Below are positions 19,801 through 30,306 of a stretch of DNA of 64,000 nucleotides, in pieces. The notes beneath the pieces are model-generated. The model saw only the letters and a program-made list of their open reading frames with translations. It had not been told where the DNA came from and ran no database searches. This stretch comes from an uncultured Cyclobacteriaceae bacterium. Lineage in GTDB: Bacteria; Bacteroidota; Bacteroidia; Cytophagales; Cyclobacteriaceae. Positions within the stretch are counted from its first letter, which is position 1. The number at the start of each line of letters is the position of its first letter. The translations under genes were made by a program, and so were the position numbers. Where the stretch lies: positions 1 to 64,000 of the forward strand of contig CAKZRQ010000056.1 of assembly GCA_937146645.1 (NCBI GenBank), read 5' to 3'.

Positions 19801-21157
19801 GATGGTAGTAATGGGAAGATCTGGTGAGATCAAAGTAAATGATCCAAAGACTGGAAAAACTCTGGTTTCGAATCACGTTCCTTATGGTGCACATCTTTCT
19901 GTGAAGGATGGTCAGAAGATTGGCAAAGGCGAAGCGCTTTGTACCTGGGATCCATATAATGCAGTGATTCTTTCTGAATTTGATGGTAGCATTGATTTTG
20001 AATCTATCGTCGAAGGTATCACTTACAAAGAAGTAGCTGATGATCAGACAGGTTTCCGTGAGAAGGTAATTATCGACTCTAAGGACAGAACTAAGAACCC
20101 GGCTATCGTCGTGAACTATGGTGATGATTCTAAGTCATACAATATTCCAGTAGAAGCTCACCTGGCTGTAGAGCAAGGTGATAAAGTGAAAGCTGGTCAG
20201 GTGCTAGTGAAGATCCCAAGATCTGTAGGTAAGACAAGAGATATTACGGGTGGTCTTCCAAGGGTGACTGAGCTATTCGAAGCGAGAAACCCATCCAATC
20301 CGGCAGTAGTGTCTGAGATTGACGGTGTAGTAGCTTACGGAGGTATTAAGCGAGGTAACAGAGAAATCTTAATCACATCTAAGGATGGAATTACAAAGAA
20401 GTACATGGTTTCTCTTTCTAAGCACATCCTAGTTCAGGAAAATGACTTCATCCGTGCGGGTGAGCCACTTTCTGACGGTGCTATCACCCCGAATGATATT
20501 CTTGCTATCAAAGGCCCAACAGCCGTACAAGAGTATTTGGTGAATGAAATCCAGGAAGTTTACCGATTACAAGGTGTGAAGATCAATGATAAGCACATCG
20601 AAGTAATCGTAAGCCAAATGATGCAGAAGGTAGAAATCCTTGATGCAGGCGACACTGGATTCCTTCAAAATCAAGTCGTGGATAAGTGGGCTTTCCGTGA
20701 GGAAAATGACAACATCCTTGACAAGAAGGTGGTAATGGACGCTGGTGACTCTAGTACCTTGAAGCCAGGAATGATTATCTCAGCAAGAAGATTGAGAGAT
20801 GAGAATTCTAGCTTGAAGAGAAAAGATCTGAAGCTTGTTCAGGTGAGAGATGCTGAAACTGCGGTTTCTAAGCCAACCCTACAGGGTATCACGGCAGCTT
20901 CTCTTGGTACTGAAAGCTTTATTTCTGCAGCTTCCTTCCAGGAAACTACAAAGGTTCTTTCTGAAGCAGCTATTCGCGGTAAGCGTGATGAGCTTCTTGG
21001 ACTGAAGGAAAACGTGATCGTAGGTCACTTGATTCCAGCAGGTACAGGACAGAGAAGAATCCAAAATATGATCGTAGGTTCTCAGGAAGAATACGAGCAG
21101 CTGGCTGAAAATATGGAGAGTACTCCATCTACCAGATCAAGCGAAGCTATTCTTTAA
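16844..21157 (+). CDS. rpoC: DNA-directed RNA polymerase subunit beta'
   Basis: A 1437-residue beta' subunit. The N-terminal zinc site reads [19 protein letters not shown], the catalytic magnesium loop [15 protein letters not shown] is intact, and the second zinc site includes [16 protein letters not shown]. It forms the active centre with RpoB. A small GGGCC/GGCCC hairpin lies in the short gap after rpoB. The gene ends in a strong terminator. Confidence 0.99.
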   Translation: MAFRKNKKLNNDFSRVTISLASPESILDSSNGEVTQPETINYRTYKPEMGGLFCERIFGPVKDWECHCGKYKRIRYKGIICDRCGVEVTEKKVRRERMGHIELVVPVAHIWYFKSLPNKIGYLLGLPTKKLDQIVYYERYAVVQPGIKEEDGVQYLDFLTEDEYLDIMDKLPKENHQLDDDDPNKFIAKMGAEALEMLLARLDLDDLSYSLRHQAATDTSQQRKAEALKRLKVVEAFRDARTRIENRPEWMIVRMVPVIPPELRPLVPLDGGRFATSDLNDLYRRVIIRNNRLKRLIDIKAPEVILRNEKRMLQEAVDSLFDNSRKVNAVRSDGNRALKSLSDMLKGKQGRFRQNLLGKRVDYSGRSVIVVGPELKLHECGLPKNMAAELFKPFIIRKLIERGIVKTVKSAKKIVDRKDPVVWDILENVLKGHPVLLNRAPTLHRLGIQAFQPKLIEGKAIQLHPLVCTAFNADFDGDQMAVHVPLGHEAILEASTLMLSAHNILNPANGAPITVPSQDMVLGLYYVTKGKKSTKEEPVPGEGMTFYSQEEVIIALNEGSISQHANIKCKVNVRGEDGEIKEEIVETVAGRLIFNQYVPEEVGYVNELLTKKKLQQIIAQVVKVCGISRTAQFLDDIKTLGFQMAYKGGLSMGLNDVIIPEEKDPMIGKAQEEVDQVWNNYLMGLITDNERYNQVIDIWTRTNSHLTNNLMKQMEEDKQGFNAIYMMMHSGARGSREQIRQLGGMRGLMAKPQKNLQGSVGEIIENPILSNFKEGLDVLEYFISTHGARKGLADTALKTADAGYLTRRLVDVAQDMIVTEEDCGTLRGLVVEPLRDNDEIVEPLSERIVGRVSVHDVYDPQTDELVITAGEEISDEIAAKVDSSSIEEVEIRSVLTCETRRGVCSKCYGRNLATGNMVQNGESVGVIAAQSIGEPGTQLTLRTFHVGGTASNMAVEASITAKFEGKVEFDEELRWIESSNKEGEKVMVVMGRSGEIKVNDPKTGKTLVSNHVPYGAHLSVKDGQKIGKGEALCTWDPYNAVILSEFDGSIDFESIVEGITYKEVADDQTGFREKVIIDSKDRTKNPAIVVNYGDDSKSYNIPVEAHLAVEQGDKVKAGQVLVKIPRSVGKTRDITGGLPRVTELFEARNPSNPAVVSEIDGVVAYGGIKRGNREILITSKDGITKKYMVSLSKHILVQENDFIRAGEPLSDGAITPNDILAIKGPTAVQEYLVNEIQEVYRLQGVKINDKHIEVIVSQMMQKVEILDAGDTGFLQNQVVDKWAFREENDNILDKKVVMDAGDSSTLKPGMIISARRLRDENSSLKRKDLKLVQVRDAETAVSKPTLQGITAASLGTESFISAASFQETTKVLSEAAIRGKRDELLGLKENVIVGHLIPAGTGQRRIQNMIVGSQEEYEQLAENMESTPSTRSSEAIL

Positions 21158-21177
21158 TGAATAAATAAACTCAAATC

Positions 21178-21208
21178 AAAAAGGCCTGTGTAATGCAGGC
21201 CTTTTTTT
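21178..21208 (+). terminator. Terminator after rpoC
   Basis: AAAAAGGCCTG (21178-21188) pairs with CAGGCCTTTTT (21196-21206) around a 7-nt loop, followed by more T residues. It ends only 14 bp before the DUF3467 start codon. Confidence 0.9.
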
Positions 21209-21221
21209 AATCCCAAAATAA

Positions 21222-21545
21222 ATGGAAGACCCAAAAAATAAGAAGCCAGGAAATCAGCCAATCAACATCGAACTTTCAGAAGAAGTAGCAGAGGGAGTTT
21301 ACTCAAATCTCGCAATGATTGCTCATTCAAATTCGGAGTTCGTAATTGATTTTATTCGATTGATGCCGGGTGTGCCAAAAGCAAAGGTTAAGTCTAGAGT
21401 GATCGTGACCCCGGAGCATGCACAGAGACTTTTGGCGGCACTGAAAGATAATATTGAGAAGTATGAAAAAGCCTTCGGTAAAATCAATCAATCTGGAGGT
21501 ACACCACAGTTCCCAGTGAACTTTGGACCGGCCGGTGAAGCCTAA
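21222..21545 (+). CDS. DUF3467 domain-containing protein
   Basis: A 107-residue cytoplasmic protein matching DUF3467: IELSEEVAEGVYSNLAMIAHSNSEFVIDFIRLMPGVPKAKVKSRV, then TPEHAQRLLAALKDN. The family is small and widespread, with no firmly established function. Its placement between rpoC and rpsL suggests a link to transcription or translation, but this is inference. No promoter fits in the 13 bp between the rpoC terminator and its ATG, so it would be expressed by read-through. Confidence 0.85.
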   Translation: MEDPKNKKPGNQPINIELSEEVAEGVYSNLAMIAHSNSEFVIDFIRLMPGVPKAKVKSRVIVTPEHAQRLLAALKDNIEKYEKAFGKINQSGGTPQFPVNFGPAGEA

Positions 21546-21565
21546 TAGAAATATAACTGCTTAAT

Positions 21566-21596
21566 TTTGTTCCTCTTATTTCTTTCTTTACCTTTG
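21566..21596 (+). promoter_or_regulatory. Consensus promoter of rpsL-rpsG-fusA-rpsJ
   Basis: TTTG (21566-21569), exactly 19 bp, then TACCTTTG (21589-21596). Transcription would start near 21603, giving an A/T-rich leader of about 40 nt before rpsL. Confidence 0.85.
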
Positions 21597-21643
21597 CAGT
21601 CCAAAATTTAACAGTTTACAGGAAGACTAAATTTTATCAGTTA

Positions 21644-22027
21644 ATGCCTACTATTCAACAGTTAGTAAGAAAAGGTAGAACTACACTGGAAAGCAAATCG
21701 AAATCCAGAGCCTTGGACGCATGTCCACAGCGAAGAGGAGTTTGCACCAGAGTATACACTACCACCCCTAAGAAGCCTAACTCAGCGATGAGGAAAGTGG
21801 CTAGGGTGAGATTGACAAACGGGAAGGAAGTGAATGCTTATATCCCAGGAGAAGGTCATAATCTACAGGAGCACTCGATCGTATTGATCAGAGGTGGTCG
21901 TGTGAAGGATCTTCCAGGTGTAAGATATCACATCATCCGAGGTGCACTAGATACTGCAGGAGTAAAAGACCGTAAGCAAGGTCGCTCTAAGTACGGTGCT
22001 AAGCGCCCAAAGGACGCTAAAAAGTAA
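21644..22027 (+). CDS. rpsL: 30S ribosomal protein S12
   Basis: A 127-residue S12 (uS12) at the decoding centre. [17 protein letters not shown] holds Lys43 and [13 protein letters not shown] holds Lys88 and Asp89, so the usual streptomycin-resistance positions are wild type and the RimO methylthiolation aspartate is present. First gene of the str transcript. Confidence 0.98.
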   Translation: MPTIQQLVRKGRTTLESKSKSRALDACPQRRGVCTRVYTTTPKKPNSAMRKVARVRLTNGKEVNAYIPGEGHNLQEHSIVLIRGGRVKDLPGVRYHIIRGALDTAGVKDRKQGRSKYGAKRPKDAKK

Positions 22028-22046
22028 TTTATAACAAGAAGAAATA

Positions 22047-22514
22047 ATGAGAAAAGCGAAACCAAAGAAGAGATATATTCTTCCTGATCCGAAGTTCAAT
22101 GACACCTTGGTTACCAAGTTTGTGAATTGTCTTATGGTTGATGGCAAGAAGAGTATTGCTTACAATATTTTCTACGATGCAGTAGAGAAGGTTGAAGAAA
22201 AAGTAGGTGAGAATGGTCTTGAAGTTTGGAGAAAGGCGCTTAACAATATTGCTCCATCCGTAGAGGTGAAGAGTCGTAGAGTTGGTGGTGCTACATTCCA
22301 GGTTCCAATGGAAGTTCGACCCGAAAGAAAAATGGCATTAGGAATCAAGTGGATGATTCTTTATTCCAGAAAAAGAGGGGAAAAGACCATGATGGATCGT
22401 CTTGCAGGCGAAATCATCGCGGCTTCCAAAGGTGAAGGTGCTGCTGTCAAGAAGAAAGATGACACGCACAGAATGGCCGAAGCGAATAAAGCATTCTCAC
22501 ATTTTAGATTTTAA
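22047..22514 (+). CDS. rpsG: 30S ribosomal protein S7
   Basis: A 155-residue S7 (uS7), the primary assembly protein of the 30S head. Typical segments are [39 protein letters not shown] and [15 protein letters not shown]. It lies between rpsL (19 bp) and fusA (5 bp). Confidence 0.98.
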   Translation: MRKAKPKKRYILPDPKFNDTLVTKFVNCLMVDGKKSIAYNIFYDAVEKVEEKVGENGLEVWRKALNNIAPSVEVKSRRVGGATFQVPMEVRPERKMALGIKWMILYSRKRGEKTMMDRLAGEIIAASKGEGAAVKKKDDTHRMAEANKAFSHFRF

Positions 22515-22519
22515 TTAGG

Positions 22520-24643
22520 ATGGCTAAGAGAGATTTAAAATTCACCAGAAACATCGGTATTGCTGCACACATCGATGCAGGTAAGACGACTACTACCGAG
22601 AGAATTCTTTTTTACTCTGGTGTGTCTCACAAAATTGGTGAGGTACACGACGGAGCTGCGACCATGGACTGGATGGCGCAAGAGCAGGAGAGAGGTATTA
22701 CTATTACTTCCGCTGCTACTACTGTATTTTGGAATTATAGAGATCAAAAATACCAAATCAATATCATCGATACTCCAGGACACGTGGACTTCACCGTTGA
22801 AGTAAACAGATCCCTAAGAGTTCTAGATGGTCTTGTCTTCCTTTTCAGTGCTGTGGATGGTGTTGAGCCACAGTCTGAAACTAACTGGCGATTAGCTGAT
22901 AACTATAAAGTAGCACGAATTGGATTCGTGAATAAGATGGACCGAGCTGGCGCAAACTTCCTTGAGGTTTGTAAGCAAGTAAAGGAAATGCTAGGAAGCT
23001 ATGCAGTTCCATTGCAGTTGCCTATCGGTGCTGAAGATAAATTCAAAGGTGTTGTTGATTTGATTAACAACAGAGCCATCGTTTGGAACGAGCAGGATAT
23101 GGGAATGACCTACGAAGAAGTAGATATTCCAGAGGACATGGTCGACGACGTGGCAGAGTGGAGAGAGCACTTGCTAGAGGCAGTGGCTGACTACGATGAG
23201 AGTTTAATGGAGAAGTTCTTTGACGATCCAGATTCTATCACAGAAGCAGAGATTCTTACTGCACTTCGTCAGGCGACTATCGACATGAAGATCGTTCCTA
23301 TGGTTTGTGGTTCTTCTTTCAAGAACAAAGGAGTTCAAACCATGCTTGACCTGGTAATGGAAATTCTTCCTTCTCCACTTGATAAGGATGATATCATCGC
23401 TACAGACCTTAACGATGAGGAAACTGAGGTTGCTATCTCTCCAAGCGAGGACGAGCCATTTGCTGGACTTGCATTTAAGATTGCTACTGACCCATTCGTA
23501 GGTAGACTTTGTTTCGTAAGAGCTTACTCTGGAGTACTTGAGTCTGGTTCTTATGTATTCAACAGCCGATCTGGAAATAAGGAGAGAATCTCTAGAGTAT
23601 TCCAGATGCACGCGAATAAGCAAAACCAAATCGAAGCTTTAAGAGCTGGAGATATTGGTGCGGTTGTAGGATTTAAGGATATCAAGACTGGAGATACGCT
23701 TTGCCATGAGCAGAGAAAAGTAGTTCTGGAATCTATGATCTTCCCTGATCCTGTGATTGGATATGCTATCGAGCCTAAGACTCAGGCGGACGTGGATAAG
23801 CTAGGTATGGCTATCGCAAAGCTTGTAGAAGAAGATCCAACTCTTCAGGTGAATACGGATCACGAAACTGGTCAGACTATCCTAAGAGGTATGGGTGAGC
23901 TTCACCTTGATATTATCATCGACCGTCTAAAGAGAGAGTTCAAAGTAGAGATCAATCAGGGTGCTCCTCAGGTTGCTTACAAAGAAGCTCTTTTCTCAAG
24001 TGTTGAGCATAAAGAAGTTTACAAGAAGCAGACTGGTGGTAAAGGTAAATTTGCCGACATCGTATTCGAAATTGGTCCTAAGCCAGAAGATCCAGAAACT
24101 GGAGAAATCAAGGCTGGTCTTGAATTCGAAAATGGTATCGTAGGTGGTGTGATTCCTAAGGAATTTATTCCATCCATCCAGAAAGGTTTTGCGGAAGCTA
24201 TGAAAAATGGTCCACTTGCTGGATACCCAATTGATTCCATGAAGGTGAGATTGTTCCATGGTTCCTTCCACGATGTCGATTCTGATGCTTTGTCATTCGA
24301 ATTGGCTGCAAGACTTGGATTCAAGGAAGCTGCAAGGCAGTGTAGCCCACAGTTGCTAGAGCCAATTATGGCTGTGGACGTAGTTACTCCTGATGAGTAT
24401 ACTGGTCCTATCACCGGTGACTTGAATAGAAGAAGAGGTTTGATGAAGGGTATGGATACTAAAGGAACTTCTTCTGTAATCAAGGCTGATGTTCCATTGT
24501 CAGAATTGTTCGGTTATATCACTGACCTTAGAACAATTACCTCTGGTAGAGCTACCGCATCATTGACATTCTCGCACTATGCGTCAGTGCCAAATAACAT
24601 CGCGGAATCTGTGATTGCTAACGTTAAAGGTGAGAAAGCCTAA
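22520..24643 (+). CDS. fusA: Translation elongation factor G
   Basis: A 707-residue EF-G catalysing translocation and, with RRF, ribosome recycling. The GTPase motifs [31 protein letters not shown] and NKMDRAG are intact; domains II-V follow, with domain IV including [16 protein letters not shown]. The phylum often carries additional EF-G copies elsewhere; the position in the str operon marks this one as the main fusA. Confidence 0.98.
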   Translation: MAKRDLKFTRNIGIAAHIDAGKTTTTERILFYSGVSHKIGEVHDGAATMDWMAQEQERGITITSAATTVFWNYRDQKYQINIIDTPGHVDFTVEVNRSLRVLDGLVFLFSAVDGVEPQSETNWRLADNYKVARIGFVNKMDRAGANFLEVCKQVKEMLGSYAVPLQLPIGAEDKFKGVVDLINNRAIVWNEQDMGMTYEEVDIPEDMVDDVAEWREHLLEAVADYDESLMEKFFDDPDSITEAEILTALRQATIDMKIVPMVCGSSFKNKGVQTMLDLVMEILPSPLDKDDIIATDLNDEETEVAISPSEDEPFAGLAFKIATDPFVGRLCFVRAYSGVLESGSYVFNSRSGNKERISRVFQMHANKQNQIEALRAGDIGAVVGFKDIKTGDTLCHEQRKVVLESMIFPDPVIGYAIEPKTQADVDKLGMAIAKLVEEDPTLQVNTDHETGQTILRGMGELHLDIIIDRLKREFKVEINQGAPQVAYKEALFSSVEHKEVYKKQTGGKGKFADIVFEIGPKPEDPETGEIKAGLEFENGIVGGVIPKEFIPSIQKGFAEAMKNGPLAGYPIDSMKVRLFHGSFHDVDSDALSFELAARLGFKEAARQCSPQLLEPIMAVDVVTPDEYTGPITGDLNRRRGLMKGMDTKGTSSVIKADVPLSELFGYITDLRTITSGRATASLTFSHYASVPNNIAESVIANVKGEKA

Positions 24644-24654
24644 ACAATATTGAG

Positions 24655-24960
24655 ATGAATCAGAAAATCAGAATAAAACTAAAATCATACGATCATAGCC
24701 TGGTGGATAAGTCATCAGAGAAGATTGTGAAGGCTGTAAAATCTACAGGAGCTGTTGTAGTTGGGCCAATTCCTTTGCCAACAAAAAAAGAGAAGTTTAC
24801 TGTGCTTAAGTCGCCACACGTAAACAAGAAGGCAAGAGACCAATATCAGCTTTGTACTTACAAAAGATTGGTAGACATCTACTCTAACAGTTCTAAGACT
24901 GTGGACGCTTTGATGAAGATCGAACTTCCAAGTGGTGTGGATGTAGAAATCAAAGTTTGA
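24655..24960 (+). CDS. rpsJ: 30S ribosomal protein S10
   Basis: A 101-residue S10 (uS10), which also acts as NusE in antitermination. [18 protein letters not shown] and [28 protein letters not shown] are characteristic. It follows fusA by 11 bp and is cut off from rplC by a terminator and a new promoter, so here it belongs to the str transcript. Confidence 0.98.
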   Translation: MNQKIRIKLKSYDHSLVDKSSEKIVKAVKSTGAVVVGPIPLPTKKEKFTVLKSPHVNKKARDQYQLCTYKRLVDIYSNSSKTVDALMKIELPSGVDVEIKV

Positions 24961-24982
24961 TTTCACCTGAAATTTCAATCAG

Positions 24983-25016
24983 AAAGACCTGAGTTTTTGC
25001 TCAGGTCTTTTCTTTT
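24983..25016 (+). terminator. Terminator after rpsJ
   Basis: AAAGACCTGAG (24983-24993) pairs perfectly with CTCAGGTCTTT (25000-25010) around TTTTTG, followed by TCTTTT. It closes the rpsL-rpsG-fusA-rpsJ unit. Confidence 0.9.
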
Positions 25017-25100
25017 GTCCTCCGGACAAAGCTCCTGGAATCCCAACCTTCTCAAATGTTTGGGAAGTGGGCCAAAAAAGCTGGGAATCAGGGGAAAATA
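25014..25100. repeat. Cluster of inverted repeats between rpsJ terminator and rplC promoter
   Basis: TTTGTCC-TCC-GGACAAA (25014-25030) is a perfect 7-bp hairpin. Next, CTTCTCAAA and TTTGGGAAG (about 25049-25067) form an imperfect inverted repeat nested within the outer arms CCTGGAATCCCA and TGGGAATCAGG. The segment lies upstream of the rplC promoter, so it is not the S10 leader. Function unknown. Confidence 0.4.
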
Positions 25101-25112
25101 AAGTAAGGGGTG

Positions 25113-25143
25113 TTTGTTACAGAATTTTATTTCAGTAACTTTG
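25113..25143 (+). promoter_or_regulatory. Consensus promoter of the rplC (S10-spc-alpha) run
   Basis: TTTG (25113-25116), a 19-bp spacer and TAACTTTG (25136-25143). The leader to rplC would be about 55 nt and includes the short inverted element CCTTAAAAAGGG. Confidence 0.85.
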
Positions 25144-25204
25144 CAGTCCTTAAAAAGGGCTCACGCGTCTAATCGCTTGAGAATTATCAAATTATCTTAT
25201 TAAG

Positions 25205-25837
25205 ATGTCTGGTATAATTGGAAAAAAAGTAGGAATGACTAGCATTTTTAGTGCCGATGGACGTAACGTCGCATGCACGCTAATAGAAGCTGGTCCTTGC
25301 GTAGTGACGCAAGTAAAAAACGTTGAAACAGACGGGTACAGCGCTGTGCAACTAGGGTATGGTGAGCGTAAAGAAAAAAATACGCCTAAGCCATTGATCG
25401 GTCATTTCAAAAAGGCCGGTACTACTCCTAAGCATAAGGTTGTTGAGTTCCGTGATTTCCGGGTCGAGTTTGAAGGCCAGGTAGATCTAGGAGCTACTGT
25501 GAAGTCTGATGAAGTATTCAAGGAGGGTGACTTCGTGGATGCTATCGGAACTTCAAAAGGTAAAGGTTTCCAAGGTGTAGTTAAACGTCATGGTTTTGGT
25601 GGTGTGGGTGGATCCACTCACGGTCAGCACAACAGACAGAGACACCCTGGATCGATTGGTGCTTGTTCTTGGCCTTCCCGAGTATTTAAGGGATTGAGAA
25701 TGGCTGGAAGAATGGGTGGCGACAGGGTAAAGGTCATCAATCTTAAGGTGATGAAAATCTATCCTGAGAAGAATCTTCTTTTAGTATCTGGCTCAGTTCC
25801 AGGTCCTAAAAATTCTTATGTAATTCTAGAGAAATAA
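25205..25837 (+). CDS. rplC: 50S ribosomal protein L3
   Basis: A 210-residue L3 (uL3) reaching the peptidyl transferase centre. [12 protein letters not shown] opens it, and the central loop [21 protein letters not shown] contains the conserved Gln target region of PrmB methylation. First gene of the long S10-spc-alpha transcript; rplD follows after 3 bp. Confidence 0.98.
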   Translation: MSGIIGKKVGMTSIFSADGRNVACTLIEAGPCVVTQVKNVETDGYSAVQLGYGERKEKNTPKPLIGHFKKAGTTPKHKVVEFRDFRVEFEGQVDLGATVKSDEVFKEGDFVDAIGTSKGKGFQGVVKRHGFGGVGGSTHGQHNRQRHPGSIGACSWPSRVFKGLRMAGRMGGDRVKVINLKVMKIYPEKNLLLVSGSVPGPKNSYVILEK

Positions 25838-25840
25838 GCC

Positions 25841-26470
25841 ATGGAATTAGCAGTAATCAATCAACAAGGAGAAGATACCGGAAGAAAGGTTAGCCTTTCT
25901 GAGGAAATTTTCGGGATCGAACCAAACGATCACGCGATATATCTAGACGTAAAGCAGTACCTGGCTAACCAAAGACAGGGAACGCATAAGTCTAAGGAAA
26001 GAAACGAAATTGCTGGATCTACTAAAAAGATCAAAAAGCAAAAGGGTACAGGTACGGCGAGAGCTGGTTCTATCAAGTCTCCTCTTTTCAGAGGTGGAGG
26101 TAGAATCTTCGGTCCTAGACCAAGAAACTATTCTTTCAAATTGAACAAGAAGTTGAAGCAATTGGCTAGAAAGTCAGCTTTGACTTACAAGGTTCAAGAA
26201 GAAAGCCTTACCATTTTAGAGAACCTTACTTTGGATTCTCCAAAGACCAAGGACTATTTGAACGTATTGAACGGATTGTCTCTAGCAGACAAGAAGACAT
26301 TGGTTGTTTTGCCAGAGGCAAATAAGAATGTGTACCTATCTAGTAGGAACCTACCAAAGTCTCAAGTAGTCACTGTGAATGACGTAAATACTTACCAGGT
26401 GCTTCATGCTGATCAGCTAGTGCTTTGCGAAGGGTCTGTGAGTATGTTGGAAACCATTTTATCGAAATAA
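25841..26470 (+). CDS. rplD: 50S ribosomal protein L4
   Basis: A 209-residue L4 (uL4) whose extended loop lines the exit tunnel. The loop is visible as [17 protein letters not shown] and the [20 protein letters not shown] segment. In E. coli L4 regulates the S10 operon; no comparable leader is evident here because rpsJ is on a different transcript. Confidence 0.97.
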   Translation: MELAVINQQGEDTGRKVSLSEEIFGIEPNDHAIYLDVKQYLANQRQGTHKSKERNEIAGSTKKIKKQKGTGTARAGSIKSPLFRGGGRIFGPRPRNYSFKLNKKLKQLARKSALTYKVQEESLTILENLTLDSPKTKDYLNVLNGLSLADKKTLVVLPEANKNVYLSSRNLPKSQVVTVNDVNTYQVLHADQLVLCEGSVSMLETILSK

Positions 26471-26474
26471 GACA

Positions 26475-26762
26475 ATGGATATTCTAAAGCAGCCCATAAT
26501 TACAGAGAAGGTTTCAGCCATGAATGAAGGTGGCGTTTACGGATTCGTGGTAGAGAAGACTGCCAAGAAGCCAGAAATCAAAGCAGCTGTAGAAAAAGCA
26601 TATGGTGTAAAAGTAGTATCTGTAAGAACTATGCGCTATGCCGCAAAGAAGAAGACAAGATACACAAAGAGCCAGATCGTATCAGGATTCACCAATTCCT
26701 TCAAGAAGGCAATGGTAGAAGTCGCTGAGGGAGATGTAATTGATTTTTACGGAGAAGTTTAA
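26475..26762 (+). CDS. rplW: 50S ribosomal protein L23
   Basis: A 95-residue L23 (uL23) at the tunnel exit, docking site for trigger factor and SRP. It begins MDILKQPIITEKVSAMNEGG and contains VEKAYGVKVVSVRTM. 4 bp after rplD. Confidence 0.97.
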   Translation: MDILKQPIITEKVSAMNEGGVYGFVVEKTAKKPEIKAAVEKAYGVKVVSVRTMRYAAKKKTRYTKSQIVSGFTNSFKKAMVEVAEGDVIDFYGEV

Positions 26763-26775
26763 TTGAATCAGTATC

Positions 26776-27600
26776 ATGGCAATTAAAAAAATGAATCCGA
26801 TTACTCCTGGAACGAGATTTAGAGTCGCTCCGGCATTTGACGAGATTACCAAGTCTACGCCAGAGAAGTCTCTTCTTGCTCCATTGAAGAAATCAGGAGG
26901 TAGAAATAATCAAGGCAAAATGACCCAGCGAAATATCGGTGGTGGTCATAAGAGAAGACTACGTGTAGTAGACTTCAAGAGAAATAAGTTTGACGTACCT
27001 GCTACTGTAAAAGGTATCGAGTATGATCCAAACAGAACTGCTCGTCTGGCGCTATTGTATTACGCGGATGGAGCGAAAGCCTATATTATCGCACCGGAAG
27101 GTTTGCAAGTTGGACAAACAGTGATTTCCGGAGAGAAAGTAGCACCTGAAGTAGGTAATGCTATGCCAATGATGAATATTCCTTTGGGTACAATTGTGCA
27201 CAATGTGGAATTGAAGCCTGGTAAAGGAGCTGCAATGGTTAGAAGCGCCGGAGGATATGCACAGATCGTAGCTCGTGAGGGTAAGTATGTGACGGTTAAA
27301 CTTCCATCTGGTGAGATGAGATTGGTACTTGGCGTATGTATGGCCACTATCGGATCTGTTTCCAATGCTGACCACATGAACGTGGTTCTTGGTAAAGCAG
27401 GTAGAAAGAGATGGTTAGGTGCACGACCAAGAGTAAGGGGTGTAGCTATGAACCCTGTCGATCACCCAATGGGTGGTGGTGAAGGACGTTCATCAGGTGG
27501 TCACCCAAGATCCAGAACTGGCGTTTTGGCAAAGGGTAAGAAGACCAGAGCACGCAAGAAGTATTCAAACAAATTCATCATCAGCAAAAGATCTAAATAA
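26776..27600 (+). CDS. rplB: 50S ribosomal protein L2
   Basis: A 274-residue L2 (uL2), needed for subunit association and peptidyl transfer. The C-terminal signature [21 protein letters not shown] with the essential His is present, as is [16 protein letters not shown]. Joined to rpsS by TAATCATG. Confidence 0.99.
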   Translation: MAIKKMNPITPGTRFRVAPAFDEITKSTPEKSLLAPLKKSGGRNNQGKMTQRNIGGGHKRRLRVVDFKRNKFDVPATVKGIEYDPNRTARLALLYYADGAKAYIIAPEGLQVGQTVISGEKVAPEVGNAMPMMNIPLGTIVHNVELKPGKGAAMVRSAGGYAQIVAREGKYVTVKLPSGEMRLVLGVCMATIGSVSNADHMNVVLGKAGRKRWLGARPRVRGVAMNPVDHPMGGGEGRSSGGHPRSRTGVLAKGKKTRARKKYSNKFIISKRSK

Positions 27601-27602
27601 TC

Positions 27603-27881
27603 ATGGCACGATCATTAAAAAAAGGTCCTTATATCGAGCATCATTTGGTGAAGAAAGTGGATGTGATGAACGAGTCAGGCAAGAAATCTGTCATCAAGAC
27701 TTGGTCAAGAAGATCCATGATCTCTCCAGACTTCGTAGGACATACCTTCGCTGTGCATAATGGAAATAAGTTTATTCCAGTATTCGTCACAGACAACATG
27801 GTAGGTCACAAGCTAGGTGAATTTGCTCCTACCAGAAACTTCAGAGGGCACATTGCTAAAAAAGATAAAGGAAAGAGATAA
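27603..27881 (+). CDS. rpsS: 30S ribosomal protein S19
   Basis: A 92-residue S19 (uS19) of the 30S head. It has [18 protein letters not shown] and [16 protein letters not shown]. The two flanking junctions (rplB/rpsS and rpsS/rplV) are both TAATCATG. Confidence 0.98.
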   Translation: MARSLKKGPYIEHHLVKKVDVMNESGKKSVIKTWSRRSMISPDFVGHTFAVHNGNKFIPVFVTDNMVGHKLGEFAPTRNFRGHIAKKDKGKR

Positions 27882-27883
27882 TC

Positions 27884-28282
27884 ATGGAAGCAATAGCAAG
27901 ATTAAATAATGTTCCTACCTCTACACGAAAGATGCGACTTGTCGCTGATTTGGTGAGAGGGAAAAGAGTAGGTCAGGCACTTAGCATCCTTAAGTTCACT
28001 CCTAACCAGGGAGCTGCTAGACTTGAGAAGCTTTTGTTGTCCGCAGTGGCCAACTGGCAGGCAAAGAATCCAGACGAGAAGCTGGAGGATGCTGACTTGT
28101 ATATCAAAACGATCATGGTAGACGGTGGTAGAATGCTTAAGCGTTTGAGACCAGCTCCTCAGGGTCGTGGACATAGAATTCGCAAAAGATCTAATCATGT
28201 CACTCTAGTCGTGGACGCATTTAATGTGCCAGTCGAAGACGTGACCGCTGATGAAGTTGAAACAAACGAAAAGGCAAATTAA
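27884..28282 (+). CDS. rplV: 50S ribosomal protein L22
   Basis: A 132-residue L22 (uL22) with the tunnel hairpin [22 protein letters not shown], which approaches the macrolide site and shows no deletion or insertion obvious by eye. The last about 15 residues ([16 protein letters not shown]) form an acidic tail longer than in E. coli L22. Confidence 0.97.
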   Translation: MEAIARLNNVPTSTRKMRLVADLVRGKRVGQALSILKFTPNQGAARLEKLLLSAVANWQAKNPDEKLEDADLYIKTIMVDGGRMLKRLRPAPQGRGHRIRKRSNHVTLVVDAFNVPVEDVTADEVETNEKAN

Positions 28283-28290
28283 AAGAGACC

Positions 28291-29019
28291 ATGGGACAAA
28301 AGATTAACCCAATAGGATTTAGACTTGGCGTAGTGAAAGGCTGGGACTCCAACTGGTACGGTGGGAGAAACTTTGCTGACAAGCTATTCGAAGATCAGAA
28401 AATCCGTAAATACGTCCTTGCCAGAATCCCTAAGGGAGGTATATCTAAGGTGATCATTGAGCGTACGCTCAAAAGAATTACGCTTACGGTACACACTGCT
28501 CGTCCGGGTGTAGTAATTGGTAAAGGCGGAGCCGAAGTAGACAAGCTTAAAGAAGAGTTGAAGAAGCTTACTGGCAAAGATATTCAGATCAATATCTTTG
28601 AAATTAAGCGTCCTGAATTGGATGCTAAGCTAGTAGGTGAATCTATCGCATCTCAGCTTCAAGCTAGGATCTCCTTCCGAAGAGCCATGAAGCAGGCGAT
28701 CGCAGCTTCCATGAGAGTAGGTGCCGAAGGTATCAAAATCAAACTATCTGGAAGACTAGGTGGTGCTGAAATGGCTAGATCTGAAATGTATAAGGAGGGT
28801 AGAATTCCTCTTCATACACTAAGAGCAGACATTGACTATGCAGTATCTGAAGCTTTGACTGTCTATGGAATCATAGGTATCAAAGTGTGGATATTCAAAG
28901 GAGAAGTATATGGTAAGAGAGATCTCTCTCCTAACCAAGGTTCGGCTAATGATCCAAAGGGAGGAAGAAACGCTGGTCCAAAGCGTGACGGAGCTCCAAG
29001 ACGTAGAAGAAGAAATTAA
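28291..29019 (+). CDS. rpsC: 30S ribosomal protein S3
   Basis: A 242-residue S3 (uS3) at the mRNA entry channel. [20 protein letters not shown] opens it; the KH domain includes [18 protein letters not shown]. It ends in a basic tail GAPRRRRRN. Confidence 0.98.
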   Translation: MGQKINPIGFRLGVVKGWDSNWYGGRNFADKLFEDQKIRKYVLARIPKGGISKVIIERTLKRITLTVHTARPGVVIGKGGAEVDKLKEELKKLTGKDIQINIFEIKRPELDAKLVGESIASQLQARISFRRAMKQAIAASMRVGAEGIKIKLSGRLGGAEMARSEMYKEGRIPLHTLRADIDYAVSEALTVYGIIGIKVWIFKGEVYGKRDLSPNQGSANDPKGGRNAGPKRDGAPRRRRRN

Positions 29020-29042
29020 TTTCACCTGTTTATTGAGGAATC

Positions 29043-29462
29043 ATGTTACAGCCAAAAAGAACTAAATATAGAAAAATGCAGAAGGGCCGTGTCAAGGGCA
29101 TCGCGCAGAGAGGGCATACGCTTTCTTTCGGGAACTTTGGCATTAAGTCTCTTGAAGCAGGATGGATTACAGCTCGCCAGATTGAGGCGGCTCGTATTGC
29201 GATGACCAGGGCTATGAAGCGTGAAGGACAAGTTTGGATTAGAATTTTTCCAGACAAGCCTATCACTAAGAAGCCTGCAGAGGTTCGTATGGGTAAAGGA
29301 AAAGGTGCTCCAGAATATTGGGTAGCTCCTATCAAGCCAGGTACGATCTTGTTTGAAGCAACTGGTGTAAATATCGAAGCGGCTAGAGAAGCACTTCGAC
29401 TTGCACAGCAGAAGCTTCCGGTAAGTACAAAGTTTGTTGTTCGTAGAGATTACGTTGAATAG
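29043..29462 (+). CDS. rplP: 50S ribosomal protein L16
   Basis: A 139-residue L16 (uL16) near the A-site tRNA elbow. [19 protein letters not shown] and [20 protein letters not shown] are diagnostic. Confidence 0.98.
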   Translation: MLQPKRTKYRKMQKGRVKGIAQRGHTLSFGNFGIKSLEAGWITARQIEAARIAMTRAMKREGQVWIRIFPDKPITKKPAEVRMGKGKGAPEYWVAPIKPGTILFEATGVNIEAAREALRLAQQKLPVSTKFVVRRDYVE

Positions 29463-29470
29463 TAGAACCT

Positions 29471-29653
29471 ATGAAAAATTCAGAAATCCGTTCACTTTCC
29501 GCAAGTGAGATCCAAGAGCGAATTGTCGCAGAGAAGGAGAACTTGACCAAACTACAGTTTGCTCATAACATTTCTCCAATCGAGAATCCAAATAGAATCC
29601 GCGAGTCAAAGCGTCTAATCGCAAGATTGAAGACGGAATTGACAGCCAAATAA
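29471..29653 (+). CDS. rpmC: 50S ribosomal protein L29
   Basis: A 60-residue L29 (uL29), a two-helix protein beside L23 at the tunnel exit. It reads MKNSEIRSLSASEIQERIVAEKENLTKLQF and ends with RLKTELTAK. It sits in the conserved rplP-rpmC-rpsQ order. Confidence 0.96.
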   Translation: MKNSEIRSLSASEIQERIVAEKENLTKLQFAHNISPIENPNRIRESKRLIARLKTELTAK

Positions 29654-29672
29654 CTAGCTAATAGAAAATACA

Positions 29673-29936
29673 ATGGCTACGATTGAAAGAAATCTTCGTA
29701 AAGAAAGAATTGGTAAAGTGGTAAGTAACAAAATGGACAAGTCCATCACTGTGGCCGTAGAGCGTCGCAAGAAGCATGGAATCTATGGAAAGTTTGTTAC
29801 CAAAACTACCAAGTTTATGGCTCATGACGAGAAGAACGAATGTGCTCCTGGAGACATCGTCAAAATATCAGAAACTCGTCCGCTGAGTAAAAGCAAGCGT
29901 TGGAGATTAGTTGAAATTATTGAAAAGGCTAAGTAA
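29673..29936 (+). CDS. rpsQ: 30S ribosomal protein S17
   Basis: An 87-residue S17 (uS17), a primary 16S-binding OB-fold protein. [24 protein letters not shown] and [22 protein letters not shown] are typical. Joined to rplN by TAATCATG. Confidence 0.97.
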   Translation: MATIERNLRKERIGKVVSNKMDKSITVAVERRKKHGIYGKFVTKTTKFMAHDEKNECAPGDIVKISETRPLSKSKRWRLVEIIEKAK

Positions 29937-29938
29937 TC

Positions 29939-30304
29939 ATGGTACAACAAGAATCCAGACTAAGTGTAGCGGATAACTCAGGTGCTAAAGAAGTACTTGT
30001 GATCCGAGTTTTGGGAGGAACCAAGAAGCGTTATGCCTCCATTGGAGACAAAGTAGTCGTGACAGTAAAGTCAGCCTCTTCCAGCAACATGAAAAAAGGA
30101 ACCGTTTCAAGAGCGGTAATCGTACGCACGAAAAAAGAAATAAGACGTAAAGATGGGTCTTATATTCGATTTGAGGATAATGCAGCTGTTTTACTAAACA
30201 ATAACGACGAGCCAAGAGGTACACGTATCTTCGGCCCTGTTGCTAGAGAGCTTAGAGAAAAGCAGTTTATGAAAATCGTTTCTTTAGCCCCTGAAGTACT
30301 GTAA
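29939..30304 (+). CDS. rplN: 50S ribosomal protein L14
   Basis: A 121-residue L14 (uL14) at the subunit interface and the RsfS binding site. It begins with [19 protein letters not shown] and contains [24 protein letters not shown]. Joined to rplX by TAATCATG. Confidence 0.98.
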   Translation: MVQQESRLSVADNSGAKEVLVIRVLGGTKKRYASIGDKVVVTVKSASSSNMKKGTVSRAVIVRTKKEIRRKDGSYIRFEDNAAVLLNNNDEPRGTRIFGPVARELREKQFMKIVSLAPEVL

Positions 30305-30306
30305 TC

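Noticed and set aside
21764-21915. Possible streptomycin-resistance change in rpsL
   Set aside because: Lys43 and Lys88 are both present.
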